In this document: positions 1 to 7,066 of the stretch, piece after piece
Position numbering within the stretch: position 1 is the stretch's first letter
How the letters are laid out: every line of letters starts with the position of its first letter
NCBI GenBank assembly: GCA_002890585.1
Contig: MIQB01000052.1
Coordinates: 1-15,066 of the forward strand
From: Tannerella sp. oral taxon 808
GTDB taxonomy: Bacteria; Bacteroidota; Bacteroidia; Bacteroidales; Tannerellaceae
DNA length: 15,066 nucleotides
Direction of reading: 5' to 3'
Notes under the pieces: model-generated
The model's database searches: none
The model's input: only the letters and a program-made list of their open reading frames with translations
What the model was told of the DNA's origin: nothing
Translations under genes and position numbers: made by a program

Positions 1-161
1 TGCGGGAATCCCGCAAAGCCCAAAAAGCACTTTTTCCTCGTTGCGGAAATCCCGCAAAGCCCAAAAAGCACTTTTTCCTCGTTGCGGAAATCCCGCGAGC
101 ACCAAAAAGTAGTTTTTGTTCGTTGCGGGATTCCCGCAAGCATTTCCGAAAACATTTTGTC
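1..161. repeat. Tandem array A, 41-bp period
   Basis: Units begin with TGCGG at 1, 42, 83 and 124, an exact 41-bp period. The fourth unit is degenerate, and the array may continue left of the window. Each unit holds two dyads: GCGGGAATCCCGC (perfect in units 1 and 4 with GCGGGATTCCCGC, one mismatch in units 2 and 3) and an A-run/T-run hairpin, AAAAAGCACTTTTT. Unit 3 has CAAAAAGTAGTTTTTG and unit 4 has AAAACATTTT instead, so the second dyad persists although its bases differ. There are no unique spacers, so this is not a CRISPR array. Function unknown. Confidence 0.9.
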
Positions 162-192
162 CGCCCGAGTACTCTAACAAAGACATGGTGTG

Positions 193-218
193 GACGTAAG
201 GAACCTCATTCTTACGTC
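193..218. other. Stem-loop 1 of a tandem hairpin pair
   Basis: Perfect 8-bp arms GACGTAAG (193-200) and CTTACGTC (211-218) enclose a 10-nt loop. The right-hand stem and the loop start share the string AAGGAACCTC (198-207) with the corresponding place in the next hairpin. The pair lies between array A and the end of the exporter operon. Confidence 0.6.
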
Positions 219-234
219 GAACTCACGTTGTAAT

Positions 235-287
235 AAAGCATCCGATGGCAAAGGAGCCTCCGCCAGCCCTTTGTCGTCGGATGCTTT
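235..287. terminator. Long hairpin, probable bidirectional terminator
   Basis: Arms 235-245 (AAAGCATCCGA) and 277-287 pair perfectly. The stem continues to about 20 bp (235-254 with 268-287) if two G-U pairs are allowed, and the loop is 13 nt. Those two pairs are wobbles only in a plus-strand RNA and would be A-C mismatches in the minus-strand RNA. This suggests the fold is at least used by transcripts entering from the left. It also sits 74 bp beyond the stop of the last exporter gene, so it plausibly ends that operon too. T-rich tails on both sides are short. Confidence 0.6.
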
Positions 288-360
288 GTTTATGCGGCGG
301 GGGGGATGAGTGTTAGGCGTAACAGGTAGCGTAGGTGTTTATAGGTAAGGTGCATGGGCT

Positions 361-1482
361 TCATGTCGTCTTCCGGTAATTGAGCGCCGCCCAGGTGTGG
401 AAGACGAGGGCAAAGCCGGCTGTGATGGCCATATGGCTGCGGACGTCGCGCCAGCCGCTGCCCTTGAGGATGATCATGCGGCAAGCCTCCATGAAGTACG
501 TCACTGGGTTGGAGCGCGAGATGGCGCGCGCCCAGGCGGGCATGCTCTCCACGGGCGTGAAGAGGCCGCTCATCAGTATGAAGATGGTCATGAAGAAGAA
601 GGTGATGAACATCACTTGCTGCTGCGTCTCGCAGTAGGTGGAGATGAGCAGGCCCAGCCCGAGCATGGCCGTGAGGTAGAGCACGAGGTAGGCGTAGAGC
701 AGGCCGATGTTGCCCACGGGGACGATGCCGTAGAGCGGGCGGGCGATGAGGAAGAGGCCGACGCTGAAGATGAAGATGCCGATCAGGAGGAAGGGGAGCA
801 TCTTGGAGAGCAGGAAGGCGTATTTGCCGACGGGCGTGACGTTCATCTGCTCGATGGTGCCCATCTCCTTCTCCGCAACGAGGTTGAGGGCGCAGAGGTA
901 AGCGGCGATCATGGTGACGAGGAGGGTGAGGATGGCGGGCACCATGAAGAAGCGGTAGTTCATGGCCGGGTTGAAGCGGCGGATGGGCACCGTCTCGATC
1001 GTTGGGGCGGGGGAGAGGCGCGCGTCGGGTCGCCGGTCGAGGCGGAGGTCGGTAGCAAAGGCTGCTACGATGCGCGCTAAGTAGGCACTGCCGAGACCGG
1101 CCTTGACGCCGTTGATGGCGTTGACGGCAATGAAGAGGCGTCCGCCACGGCCGGAGGTCAGGTCGCGCTCGAAGTCGCGGGGGATCTCCAAGACGAGGTC
1201 GGCGCGGTCGTTCTCCACGAGCGATAGGGCGCCGTCGAAGGTGGCAGGCCGGGCGGTGAGGCGGAAGTAACCCGAGGAGGTCAGCTTGTCGGTCAGGCGG
1301 CGCGAGGCGGTGGAGTGGTCGGTGTCGACGATGGCGATGTCAAGGTGTTTGATCTCGTAGTCCGCTGCCCAGGGGAGTATCAACAGCTGGACGATGGGCA
1401 TGGAGAAGATCATGGGCAGGAGGGTCTTGTTGCGGAAAATGCGGATGAACTCCTTGCGGAGCAGGTAGCAGAGGGTGCGCAT
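361..1482 (-). CDS. ABC-2 type exporter permease, YbhR-like
   Basis: This 373-residue inner-membrane permease has the ABC-2 (ABC2_membrane_3-type) layout. One membrane segment lies near residues 21-38, a large extracytoplasmic domain spans about 40-175, and five more segments lie near 179-199, 227-247, 257-281, 290-308 and 347-366. The cytoplasmic stretch EKEMGTIEQMNVTPV (about 204-218), after the second segment, is typical of the family and is where the ATPase couples. The segment LMSGLFTPVESMP (about 303-315) is also characteristic. It is the last gene of the exporter operon, 94 bp after the other permease, and the two should pair as a heterodimer. Its order after the sister permease matches YbhR after YbhS in E. 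coli. The substrate cannot be read from sequence; drugs, cations or small amphiphiles are known for relatives. Confidence 0.88.
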   Translation of the reverse strand: MRTLCYLLRKEFIRIFRNKTLLPMIFSMPIVQLLILPWAADYEIKHLDIAIVDTDHSTASRRLTDKLTSSGYFRLTARPATFDGALSLVENDRADLVLEIPRDFERDLTSGRGGRLFIAVNAINGVKAGLGSAYLARIVAAFATDLRLDRRPDARLSPAPTIETVPIRRFNPAMNYRFFMVPAILTLLVTMIAAYLCALNLVAEKEMGTIEQMNVTPVGKYAFLLSKMLPFLLIGIFIFSVGLFLIARPLYGIVPVGNIGLLYAYLVLYLTAMLGLGLLISTYCETQQQVMFITFFFMTIFILMSGLFTPVESMPAWARAISRSNPVTYFMEACRMIILKGSGWRDVRSHMAITAGFALVFHTWAALNYRKTT

Positions 1483-1493
1483 GAGTGGATGAA

Positions 1494-1570
1494 TTATTAA
1501 TGGTCAATGACTAATGATGAGGCGGTGCCATTCTCCATGTCTCTGGGGTAATCATTGATAATTAATCATT
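1494..1570. repeat. Short dispersed intergenic element, copy 1
   Basis: The gap between the two permease genes has imperfect terminal inverted repeats: ATTAATGGTCAATGACTA at 1496-1513 matches the complement of 1550-1567 at 15 of 18 positions. The right end, GGGGTAATCATTGA (1545-1558) followed by AATTAATCATT, recurs almost unchanged at 14721-14746. It looks like a MITE-sized element without coding capacity. Confidence 0.55.
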
Positions 1571-1576
1571 GGCCTT

Positions 1577-2689
1577 TTACGTGAGCCGGAGGTTGAATTT
1601 CTTATAACCCAAGAAGAGGAGCACGAGTGTGGTGAGGGCGAGGATGAGTGTCTCGCGCCAGACGGCGGTGATGCCTGCGCCTTTGATCATGACGTCTTTC
1701 ACGATGACGTAGAACCAACGCGAGGGGACGAGGTCGGCAAAGACTTGCAGGGGCAGGGGCATGTTTTCGATCGGGAAGACGAAGCCGGTGAAGAGCATCG
1801 TGGGCACCATGAGGCCGATGAGGGAGGTGAGGATGGCGGCTTGCTGCGTGCGTGCGGAGCTGGAGATGAGCAGCCCGAGGGAGAGCGCCGTCAGGATAAA
1901 GAGCAGGCTCTCGGCCACAAGCAGGGGGACGCTGCCCTGCACAGGAACACCCAGCACGGTGGCGCTCAGGGTTAGGATCACGCCCAAGTTGACGAGCGAA
2001 AGCAGCAGGTAAGGGACGAGCTTGGCGAGGATGAACAGCATGGGCGAGACGGGCGAGACGAGGAGCACCTCCATCGTGCCGTACTCCTTCTCGCGAACGA
2101 TGGAGACGGACGTCATCATGACGCTGATGAGCATCAGCACGAAGGCTATCACCCCGGGAACGAAGTTGACGGCGGCGCGGAGCTCGGGGTTGTAGAGGGC
2201 GCGGACGTTGAGGTCGATCGTCGGCGCGGCCGTGGGGGAGCGTTCGGCCTGTAGGCTCGCGGTGTAGCTGCGGACGGTGCTCTCCACGTAGCCCGTCAGC
2301 AGGTCGGCCGTGTTCGGGTCGGAGGCGTCGGCGACGATTTGTAGCTCGGCGTGGTGCAGATGCAGCAGCCGGTCGCGGAAGCCGGCGGGGAAGACGACGG
2401 CCAACTTCACGCGGCCGCGGCGAAACTGATTGTCGATCTCGGTGTGGCTCATCAGGGCTTCCTCGATGATGAAGTTGCGGTTGGCGGCGAGCTGGCCGAT
2501 GAGGTGGCGCGAGGCCTCGTCGCGGGCGTAGTCGCAGACGACGATGCGGGCGTCTTTGATCTCGTTAGTCAGCGCAAAGCCGAGCAGCATGACGAGCACA
2601 AGGGGCAGCACGAAGAGGATCATCAGCGTGCGGACGTCGCGAAACATGTGCAGGAATTCTTTCCTGACGAAGATGAGGAACTGGGACAT
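1577..2689 (-). CDS. ABC-2 type exporter permease, YbhS-like
   Basis: This 370-residue inner-membrane permease has the same architecture as the gene downstream. A first membrane segment lies near 21-40, a soluble extracytoplasmic domain runs to about residue 175, and five segments lie near 177-197, 221-243, 256-276, 283-302 and 343-362. The coupling motif REKEYGTMEVLLVSPVSP (199-216) and FTGFVFPIENMP (about 300-311) identify the ABC-2 export family and closely resemble the YbhS/YhhJ type. It probably forms a heterodimer with the following permease and is energised by the two ATPases upstream. Unlike its neighbours it is separated from the preceding ATPase gene by 384 bp filled by a tandem repeat array, so its expression may differ from that of the upstream genes. 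No signal peptide is present, as expected for this class. Confidence 0.9.
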   Translation of the reverse strand: MSQFLIFVRKEFLHMFRDVRTLMILFVLPLVLVMLLGFALTNEIKDARIVVCDYARDEASRHLIGQLAANRNFIIEEALMSHTEIDNQFRRGRVKLAVVFPAGFRDRLLHLHHAELQIVADASDPNTADLLTGYVESTVRSYTASLQAERSPTAAPTIDLNVRALYNPELRAAVNFVPGVIAFVLMLISVMMTSVSIVREKEYGTMEVLLVSPVSPMLFILAKLVPYLLLSLVNLGVILTLSATVLGVPVQGSVPLLVAESLLFILTALSLGLLISSSARTQQAAILTSLIGLMVPTMLFTGFVFPIENMPLPLQVFADLVPSRWFYVIVKDVMIKGAGITAVWRETLILALTTLVLLFLGYKKFNLRLT

Positions 2690-2748
2690 GGGGTATGAAA
2701 AACGAATGATAATGGGTGATTCGGCTTGGCTCCAGGCAGAATGCTTGA

Positions 2749-3033
2749 GGAAATGATAAATCTGATACGTCTAACTATCATTTCCTGTTGGAAATAATAA
2801 CTCTAACGCGTTTGACTTATCATTTCCTATTGGAAATAATAACTCTAATGCATTTGATTATCATTTCCTGCAGTCAATAATAACCCCAATGTATTTGACT
2901 TATTAAATACTATAGTCAATAATAACCCCAACGCGTTTGACTTATTAAATACTATAGTCAATAATAACTCCAACGCATTTGACTTATTAAATACTGCAGT
3001 CAATAATAGCTCCGATGCGTTTGACTTATTAAT
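2749..3033. repeat. Tandem array B, 42-bp period, inside the operon
   Basis: An AT-rich array fills most of the 384-bp gap between the second ATPase and the first permease. The core AATAATA with its preceding base recurs at 2792, 2834, 2875, 2917, 2959 and 3001 (steps 42, 41, 42, 42, 42), with one more degenerate unit at the left edge. Two unit types occur. On the left the dyad is ATTTCC/GGAAAT (also a perfect 10-bp pair, 2749-2758 with 2776-2785). On the right it is an 8-bp palindrome, ACTATAGT, which becomes ACTGCAGT in the last unit. The dyad is kept while the bases change. No coding potential was seen, and 2690-2748 and 3034-3073 show nothing else. Confidence 0.9.
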
Positions 3034-3073
3034 GACTGGGCATACACACTCCGCAGACCTCCGCGCATCGGCA

Positions 3074-3820
3074 TCAATCCCCCGAGCGCTTCGCCTTGCG
3101 GGCCAGGCGGAGGAAGACGTCGTCCATCGTGTCCGCGGCGTAGCGTTGCTTGAGCGCCTCGGGGCTGTCGAGCGCCTCGATGCGGCCGTCGACCATCATG
3201 GAGATGCGGTCGCAATACTCGGCCTCGTCCATGTAGTGCGTCGTGACGAAGACGGTGATGCCGGCCTCGGCAGCCTGCAGGATGAGGTCCCAGAAGCGGC
3301 GGCGCGTGATGGGGTCGACGCCGCCCGTGGGCTCGTCGAGGAAGACGATGCGGGGCCGATGGATGACGGCCACGGAGAAGGCCAGCTTCTGCTTCCAACC
3401 GGTGGGCAGCGCCCCGACGCGGTGGTGCACCTCGGCGCGCAGCTCCAAGCGGTCGACGAGCTCGGCGCCGCGCTCCCGGATCTCCTTCCGACTGAGGCCG
3501 TAGATGCCGCCGAAGAGGCGGATATTCTCGGCCACGGTCATGTCTTCGTACAGCGAAAAGCGCTGGCTCATGTAGCCGATGTGTCGCTTGATGCGGTCCG
3601 CCTCGTGGTAGACGTCGAAGCCGGCCACCGTGGCCCGCCCCGCGGTGGGGCTGAGCAGGCCGCAGAGCATACGCATGGCCGTCGTCTTGCCGGCGCCGTT
3701 GGCCCCGAGGAAGCCGAAGATCTCCCCACGGCGCACGCTGAACGAGATGGCGTCTACAGCCGTGAATGCGCCGAAACGCTTCGTGAGGCTTTCCACTTGG
3801 ATTACTGTTTCTTCTGTCAT
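3074..3820 (-). CDS. ABC exporter ATPase, canonical-site subunit (YbhF C-half-like)
   Basis: This 248-residue cytoplasmic ATPase corresponds to the second half of the E. coli YbhF double ATPase. Walker A is GANGAGKTT (39-47), the Q-loop glutamine is Q86 in GYMSQRFSLY, Walker B is IVFLDE (158-163), the D-loop follows at GGVD, and the switch histidine is H195 in VTTHYMDEA. The signature motif is not LSGGQ but LPTGWKQKL (138-146), a variant I recall from YbhF-type second domains. The start at 3820 is chosen because the family begins just before the VIQVESLTKRF strand; a longer reading back to 3943 would overlap the upstream gene and adds non-family sequence. It lies 53 bp after the partner ATPase. 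The two should form an asymmetric heterodimer driving the permeases. Confidence 0.92.
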   Translation of the reverse strand: MTEETVIQVESLTKRFGAFTAVDAISFSVRRGEIFGFLGANGAGKTTAMRMLCGLLSPTAGRATVAGFDVYHEADRIKRHIGYMSQRFSLYEDMTVAENIRLFGGIYGLSRKEIRERGAELVDRLELRAEVHHRVGALPTGWKQKLAFSVAVIHRPRIVFLDEPTGGVDPITRRRFWDLILQAAEAGITVFVTTHYMDEAEYCDRISMMVDGRIEALDSPEALKQRYAADTMDDVFLRLARKAKRSGD

Positions 3821-3845
3821 TTCAAATCGGTGGTTACATGTCCCC

Positions 3846-3868
3846 CGCCCCCAACGCCGGAGGGGGCG
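3846..3868. other. GC hairpin between the two ATPase genes
   Basis: Perfect 7-bp arms CGCCCCC (3846-3852) and GGGGGCG (3862-3868) flank a 9-nt loop in the 53-bp gap between the ATPase genes. There is no T-run on the minus-strand side, so a complete terminator is unlikely. It could protect or attenuate the mRNA. Confidence 0.45.
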
Positions 3869-3873
3869 TGCGG

Positions 3874-4785
3874 TTACATCATGTATCGGATAAAGCAATC
3901 CTCGATACCCGGCTCGATGGGCCTCATCTCCACCCCTTGGCAACCGGCCTCGGCGAGTGCGGCAAGCGTGCGCCGGGGTGCTTCGCCGTCGTCCTTATTA
4001 AAGGATACGTGCAGCACACGCCCGAAGGCGAAGCTGCTCTTCACGTCTGGCAACCTACGCACCGCTTCGGTCAGTCGGCGCATGTCCGCGGCGCGGAGGG
4101 TGAAGAGCGCGTCGGGGTAACGGCGGACGATGCCCGCGGGTGTGTCTACGCTGAGGATGCGGCCGGTCTGGATCAGCGCGATGCGGTCGCAGCGGACGGC
4201 CTCGTCCATGTAGGGCGTGGAGACGAGCAGGGTGATGCCCTGCCGACGGAGGCCGGCCAGCATGTCCCAGAACTCGTGGCGGGAGACGACGTCGACGCCC
4301 GTCGTGGGTTCGTCAAGGAAGAGCACGCGCGGCCGGTGGATCAGCGCGCAGCAGAGCGCCAGCTTCTGCTTCATGCCGCCCGAGAGGCGCCCGGCGCGGC
4401 GGCGTCGGAAGGGCTCGATCTGCACGTAGATGTCGCGCACGAGGTCGTAGTTATCCTCTAAGCGGGTGCCGAAAAGGGTGGCGAAGAAGCGGAGGTTCTC
4501 CTCCACGGTCAGGTCTTGATAGAGCGAGAAGCGTCCGGGCATGTAGCCCACAGCGGCGCGGATGGCGCGGTAGTCAGCGGCGATGTCCATGCCGGCCACC
4601 GTGGCGCGGCCTTCGTCCGAGGGCAGCAGTGTGGTGAGGATGCGGAAGAGCGTCGTCTTGCCAGCGCCATCGGGGCCGATGAGGCCGTAGAGCTCGCCCT
4701 CGTGCACCTCGATGCTGACCGCTGCGAGCGCCTGCACCTCGCCGTAGCGCTTACTGATCTGTTCGGCGGTGATCATGGCAGCCAT
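3874..4785 (-). CDS. ABC exporter ATPase, degenerate-site subunit (YbhF N-half-like)
   Basis: This 303-residue ATPase has Walker A GPDGAGKTT (37-45), a normal signature LSGGMKQKL (134-142) and Walker B VLFLDE (154-159). Two catalytic positions are replaced. The Q-loop reads GYMPGRFSLY, with G84 where the partner has Gln, and the switch reads VSTPYMDEA, with P191 where the partner has His. Its own ATP pocket is therefore expected to hydrolyse poorly, while its signature motif completes the partner's good pocket. Residues from about 220 on form an extra C-terminal domain absent from the partner. The start at 4785 lies 9 bp after the adaptor stop. Met4 (4776), preceded at good distance by GCAGG, is an equally plausible start. 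Confidence 0.92.
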   Translation of the reverse strand: MAAMITAEQISKRYGEVQALAAVSIEVHEGELYGLIGPDGAGKTTLFRILTTLLPSDEGRATVAGMDIAADYRAIRAAVGYMPGRFSLYQDLTVEENLRFFATLFGTRLEDNYDLVRDIYVQIEPFRRRRAGRLSGGMKQKLALCCALIHRPRVLFLDEPTTGVDVVSRHEFWDMLAGLRRQGITLLVSTPYMDEAVRCDRIALIQTGRILSVDTPAGIVRRYPDALFTLRAADMRRLTEAVRRLPDVKSSFAFGRVLHVSFNKDDGEAPRRTLAALAEAGCQGVEMRPIEPGIEDCFIRYMM

Positions 4786-4794
4786 CCTGCGGCG

Positions 4795-5709
4795 TCAGTC
4801 GAAGGTGATTTCGCCATACATCCCCATCTTATATCGGCCGTCCGGGTTGGGCACGCGCACCTTGACGGCGTAGACCAAGTCGGCGCGCTCGTCACGCGTC
4901 TGGATCGTCTTGGGGGTAAACTCGGCGCGGTCGCTGATCCATGTCACTGTGCCCTCGGCGCGGTGCATGTCGCCGCCCTTGCTGCCCGCGTCGGTATAGA
5001 CGCTGACGCGCTTCCCAATGCGCACTTTAGGCAGCTGCTGGCCGGAGATGTAGACGCGCAGCGTCATGTGGCTGAGGTCGGCGATGCGGTAGAGGGGTTG
5101 GCCGGGGGCAGTCACTTCGTTAGCGCGGGCATACTTCGTGAGCACTGTGCCACGCACCGGGTTGACGATGTGGCAGCGGCGCAGGCGGTCGTCCGTCTGC
5201 TCCACCTGCACGGCCAGCGCGCGGGCTTCTTTGTCGAGGCCGTCGGTGGAGGTGCGCAGCGTGGAGCGTTGTGCGGCGATCTGCCGTTGCAGCACGGCCA
5301 CCTGCGCCGTGGCGTCGTCTAATTGCTTCGGGGTGGCGGCATCGCCGGCTACGAGGTGGGCGAGGCGGTCGCGCTCATGCTCGGCCGTGGCCAGCTGCTC
5401 CTGTAGGGCGGCCAGCTGTACGGCCGTCTCGGGTTTACGCGCGGTGAGCGCCTCGATGCGTGCGAGGAGCTGTTCGCGGGTTAGGGCAAGGTCGGTCGTG
5501 TCCACACAGCCCACCTCAGCGCCGCTGTCCAACACGTCGCCTTCCTCCACATCCAAACGGAGGATGACGCCTTGTGCCTCGGACGAGATGACGGTCTCTT
5601 CAGCCTCGAAAGCGCCCGAGGCATCGAAGGTTTGTTCGCTCTTGCATGCGCCAGCCAGAAGGAGCGCCGCAATGGCCGGCAGGGAAAGGATTCTTCTTTT
5701 CTTATTCAT
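4795..5709 (-). CDS. HlyD/YbhG-type periplasmic adaptor, probable lipoprotein
   Basis: This membrane-fusion protein links the ABC permeases to the outer-membrane channel. The start at 5709 (304 residues) is preferred because it yields a clean lipoprotein signal: MNKKRR, a hydrophobic core, then LAGAC with Cys22. The open frame extends upstream to 5826 but overlaps tolC with non-family residues. A first lipoyl half-domain lies near 38-68, a long alpha-helical hairpin or coiled coil near 75-175, a second lipoyl half near 180-210 (IVNPVRGTVLTKYA), and a beta-barrel domain to the end. EFTPKTIQTRDERADLVYAV (263-282) is typical of the YbhG/YhiI branch. E. coli YbhG is, as far as I know, not a lipoprotein. 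Anchoring by lipid is common for Bacteroidetes adaptors. Confidence 0.9.
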   Translation of the reverse strand: MNKKRRILSLPAIAALLLAGACKSEQTFDASGAFEAEETVISSEAQGVILRLDVEEGDVLDSGAEVGCVDTTDLALTREQLLARIEALTARKPETAVQLAALQEQLATAEHERDRLAHLVAGDAATPKQLDDATAQVAVLQRQIAAQRSTLRTSTDGLDKEARALAVQVEQTDDRLRRCHIVNPVRGTVLTKYARANEVTAPGQPLYRIADLSHMTLRVYISGQQLPKVRIGKRVSVYTDAGSKGGDMHRAEGTVTWISDRAEFTPKTIQTRDERADLVYAVKVRVPNPDGRYKMGMYGEITFD

Positions 5710-5740
5710 AAATGCATTGTTCAATATCGATTGGTGTCGT

Positions 5741-5764
5741 GGGCGTATGCGATACACCCCTACA
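5741..5764. repeat. Copy of a GGGCGTAYGC-type dispersed element
   Basis: The 61-bp gap between the tolC-like and adaptor genes contains GGGCGTATGCGATACACCCC (5741-5760) followed by TAC, an imperfect inverted repeat. A similar motif occurs twice between yajC and nusB (13477-13541) and in part near 14706. It is a short non-coding dispersed element. Confidence 0.5.
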
Positions 5765-5770
5765 GCGGGT

Positions 5771-7066
5771 CTATTCACCCAGCGTCGTCCGATGGTTATA
5801 GGCCTCCCACAGCAGCTGCAATTCATGCAGCGCCATGCTCAGGCGGGCGCGGTGTTCGGCGTTGACGTATTGGATATAGTCGTTGGCGGTGGCTGTGCCA
5901 AACTGTAATTGGTTGCGAGCGCTCTCCTTCACCCGTTCGCGCAGGCGGATGATCTCCGCATCCGAGGTGACGAGCCGACGCAGCTTCTCCATCTCCGTCT
6001 CTTGTCGGGTCAGGGTCATGCGCGTCTCAAGGAGGAAGGCGTCGCGTTGCACATCGACCGTGCGGGCGTTCACGTCGAGCAGGCGGCGCTGCTTGCGATA
6101 GGTATACAGCCCCGCGATGTTCCAGCTTAGGCGTATGCCACCGAGGGCATAAGGCTTAAAGTCGTTGTCAAGCATATTCAGCGCCGGCCGGCCGTAGCCG
6201 CCTTGCACAAAGAGGCTCACGTGCGGCAGGTTAGCATCCGTGAGCAGCCGCCGACGCACACCGAGCGCTGCCTTTTGCGATTCAAACAGCCTCAGCTCTG
6301 GCCGGCGGATCTCCTCGGTGCCTATGGCTGACGGCTCCGCAGGCCGATCGAGGCGCACATCGTCCGTCAGCTTTCGCCCGATGAGCAGGGCAAGCGTGGC
6401 CACATACGTGCGGCGTGTGGCCTGTAGCTCTGCGATGCGTTGTTCAGCCCCGAGCAGCTCCGCACGCAGTGCATCGCTTGCGCTTCGCAGCGCCACGCCA
6501 TGCGCCGCGGCCGTGTCTGCCCGACCGATGCCTGCGCGCAGATCGTCACAGAGCGATGCGGCCAGTCGCGCCTGCTCATCGACGGCCAGTATGCCGAAGA
6601 AGAGGCTGTTGACATGTGCCTTCAGGCTGTGCATCTCCATGTCTACCCGGCTGTGCTCGGCCGCCGCATTGGCGTGAGCCAGACGCACATTGTCGCGCAC
6701 CGTCAGCAGGTCAGTAAGCGGTTGCACGGCCTCGGCGTAAAGCCTGTATTGATCCTTGGCTATCTCTGGCAGGTCGATGCCGGGCAGGGTGAAAGGGATG
6801 TGTGTAGTGGCCGATTGCAGCGTGGCCTGCCCAGCCATCATGAGCTGTGGCAGGGCGCCCTTGGCTGCATTGCTCGCCGCGTCGGCTTCGCTTTGATCCG
6901 TCAATGCGTACCGCCCGGCTGTGGGATGCCTGCTTTGTGCCCAGGCATGACAGCTATCTAACGACAGCGCTGGCACGGCCTCTTGCGCTGTGAGCGTCGG
7001 CAGGCAGAGGAGGAGGAGTGCCGCCGCCCATAGCCTGCGCGTGGCGTATATATATAGGGTATGCAT
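5771..7066 (-). CDS. TolC-like outer-membrane efflux protein
   Basis: This 431-residue outer-membrane factor supplies the exit channel for the exporter. An N-terminal signal peptide (MHTLYIYATRR, hydrophobic stretch to LPTLTA, likely cleavage before QEA) is followed by the long helical repeats of the OEP family: LDSCHAWAQSRHPT, helices with many Ala and Arg residues, then an internal second half with YGGIRLSWN-like strands (ALGGIRLSWNIAGL) and the terminal helix NDYIQYVNAEHRA. The length is normal for Bacteroidetes members. The ATG at 7066 overlaps the TetR stop by one base (TGATG). A GTG three bases earlier (7069) is an alternative with a 4-base overlap. The tight coupling to the regulator gene implies co-transcription and probably translational coupling. 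Confidence 0.9.
   Translation of the reverse strand: MHTLYIYATRRLWAAALLLLCLPTLTAQEAVPALSLDSCHAWAQSRHPTAGRYALTDQSEADAASNAAKGALPQLMMAGQATLQSATTHIPFTLPGIDLPEIAKDQYRLYAEAVQPLTDLLTVRDNVRLAHANAAAEHSRVDMEMHSLKAHVNSLFFGILAVDEQARLAASLCDDLRAGIGRADTAAAHGVALRSASDALRAELLGAEQRIAELQATRRTYVATLALLIGRKLTDDVRLDRPAEPSAIGTEEIRRPELRLFESQKAALGVRRRLLTDANLPHVSLFVQGGYGRPALNMLDNDFKPYALGGIRLSWNIAGLYTYRKQRRLLDVNARTVDVQRDAFLLETRMTLTRQETEMEKLRRLVTSDAEIIRLRERVKESARNQLQFGTATANDYIQYVNAEHRARLSMALHELQLLWEAYNHRTTLGE

Noticed and set aside
1..161. Integron attC sites or a replication origin
   Set aside because: No integrase, no R-box pattern, no gene cassettes and no DnaA-box cluster were seen; the units are simple tandem copies.
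2811..3033. Repeated TTGACT-N17-AATAAT on the plus strand of array B, an almost perfect sigma-70 style promoter spacing
   Set aside because: Bacteroidetes promoters use TTTG and TAnnTTTG boxes, all nearby genes lie on the opposite strand, and the match follows from the repeat unit itself.
3821..3943. Longer start for the second ATPase at 3943
   Set aside because: It would overlap the upstream ATPase and translate the GC hairpin region. The family start fits 3820.
3032..4120. Long plus-strand open frames opposite the ATPases, the acyl-CoA synthetase (8454-10004) and nusB
   Set aside because: They are antisense to clear protein families, and their residue composition (Ala, Asp, Glu, His, Gly and Val rich) is typical of mirror frames in GC-rich genes.
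5710..5826. N-terminal extension of the adaptor starting at 5826
   Set aside because: It overlaps the tolC-like gene, reads through a dispersed repeat and lacks family similarity. The start at 5709 gives a proper lipoprotein signal.
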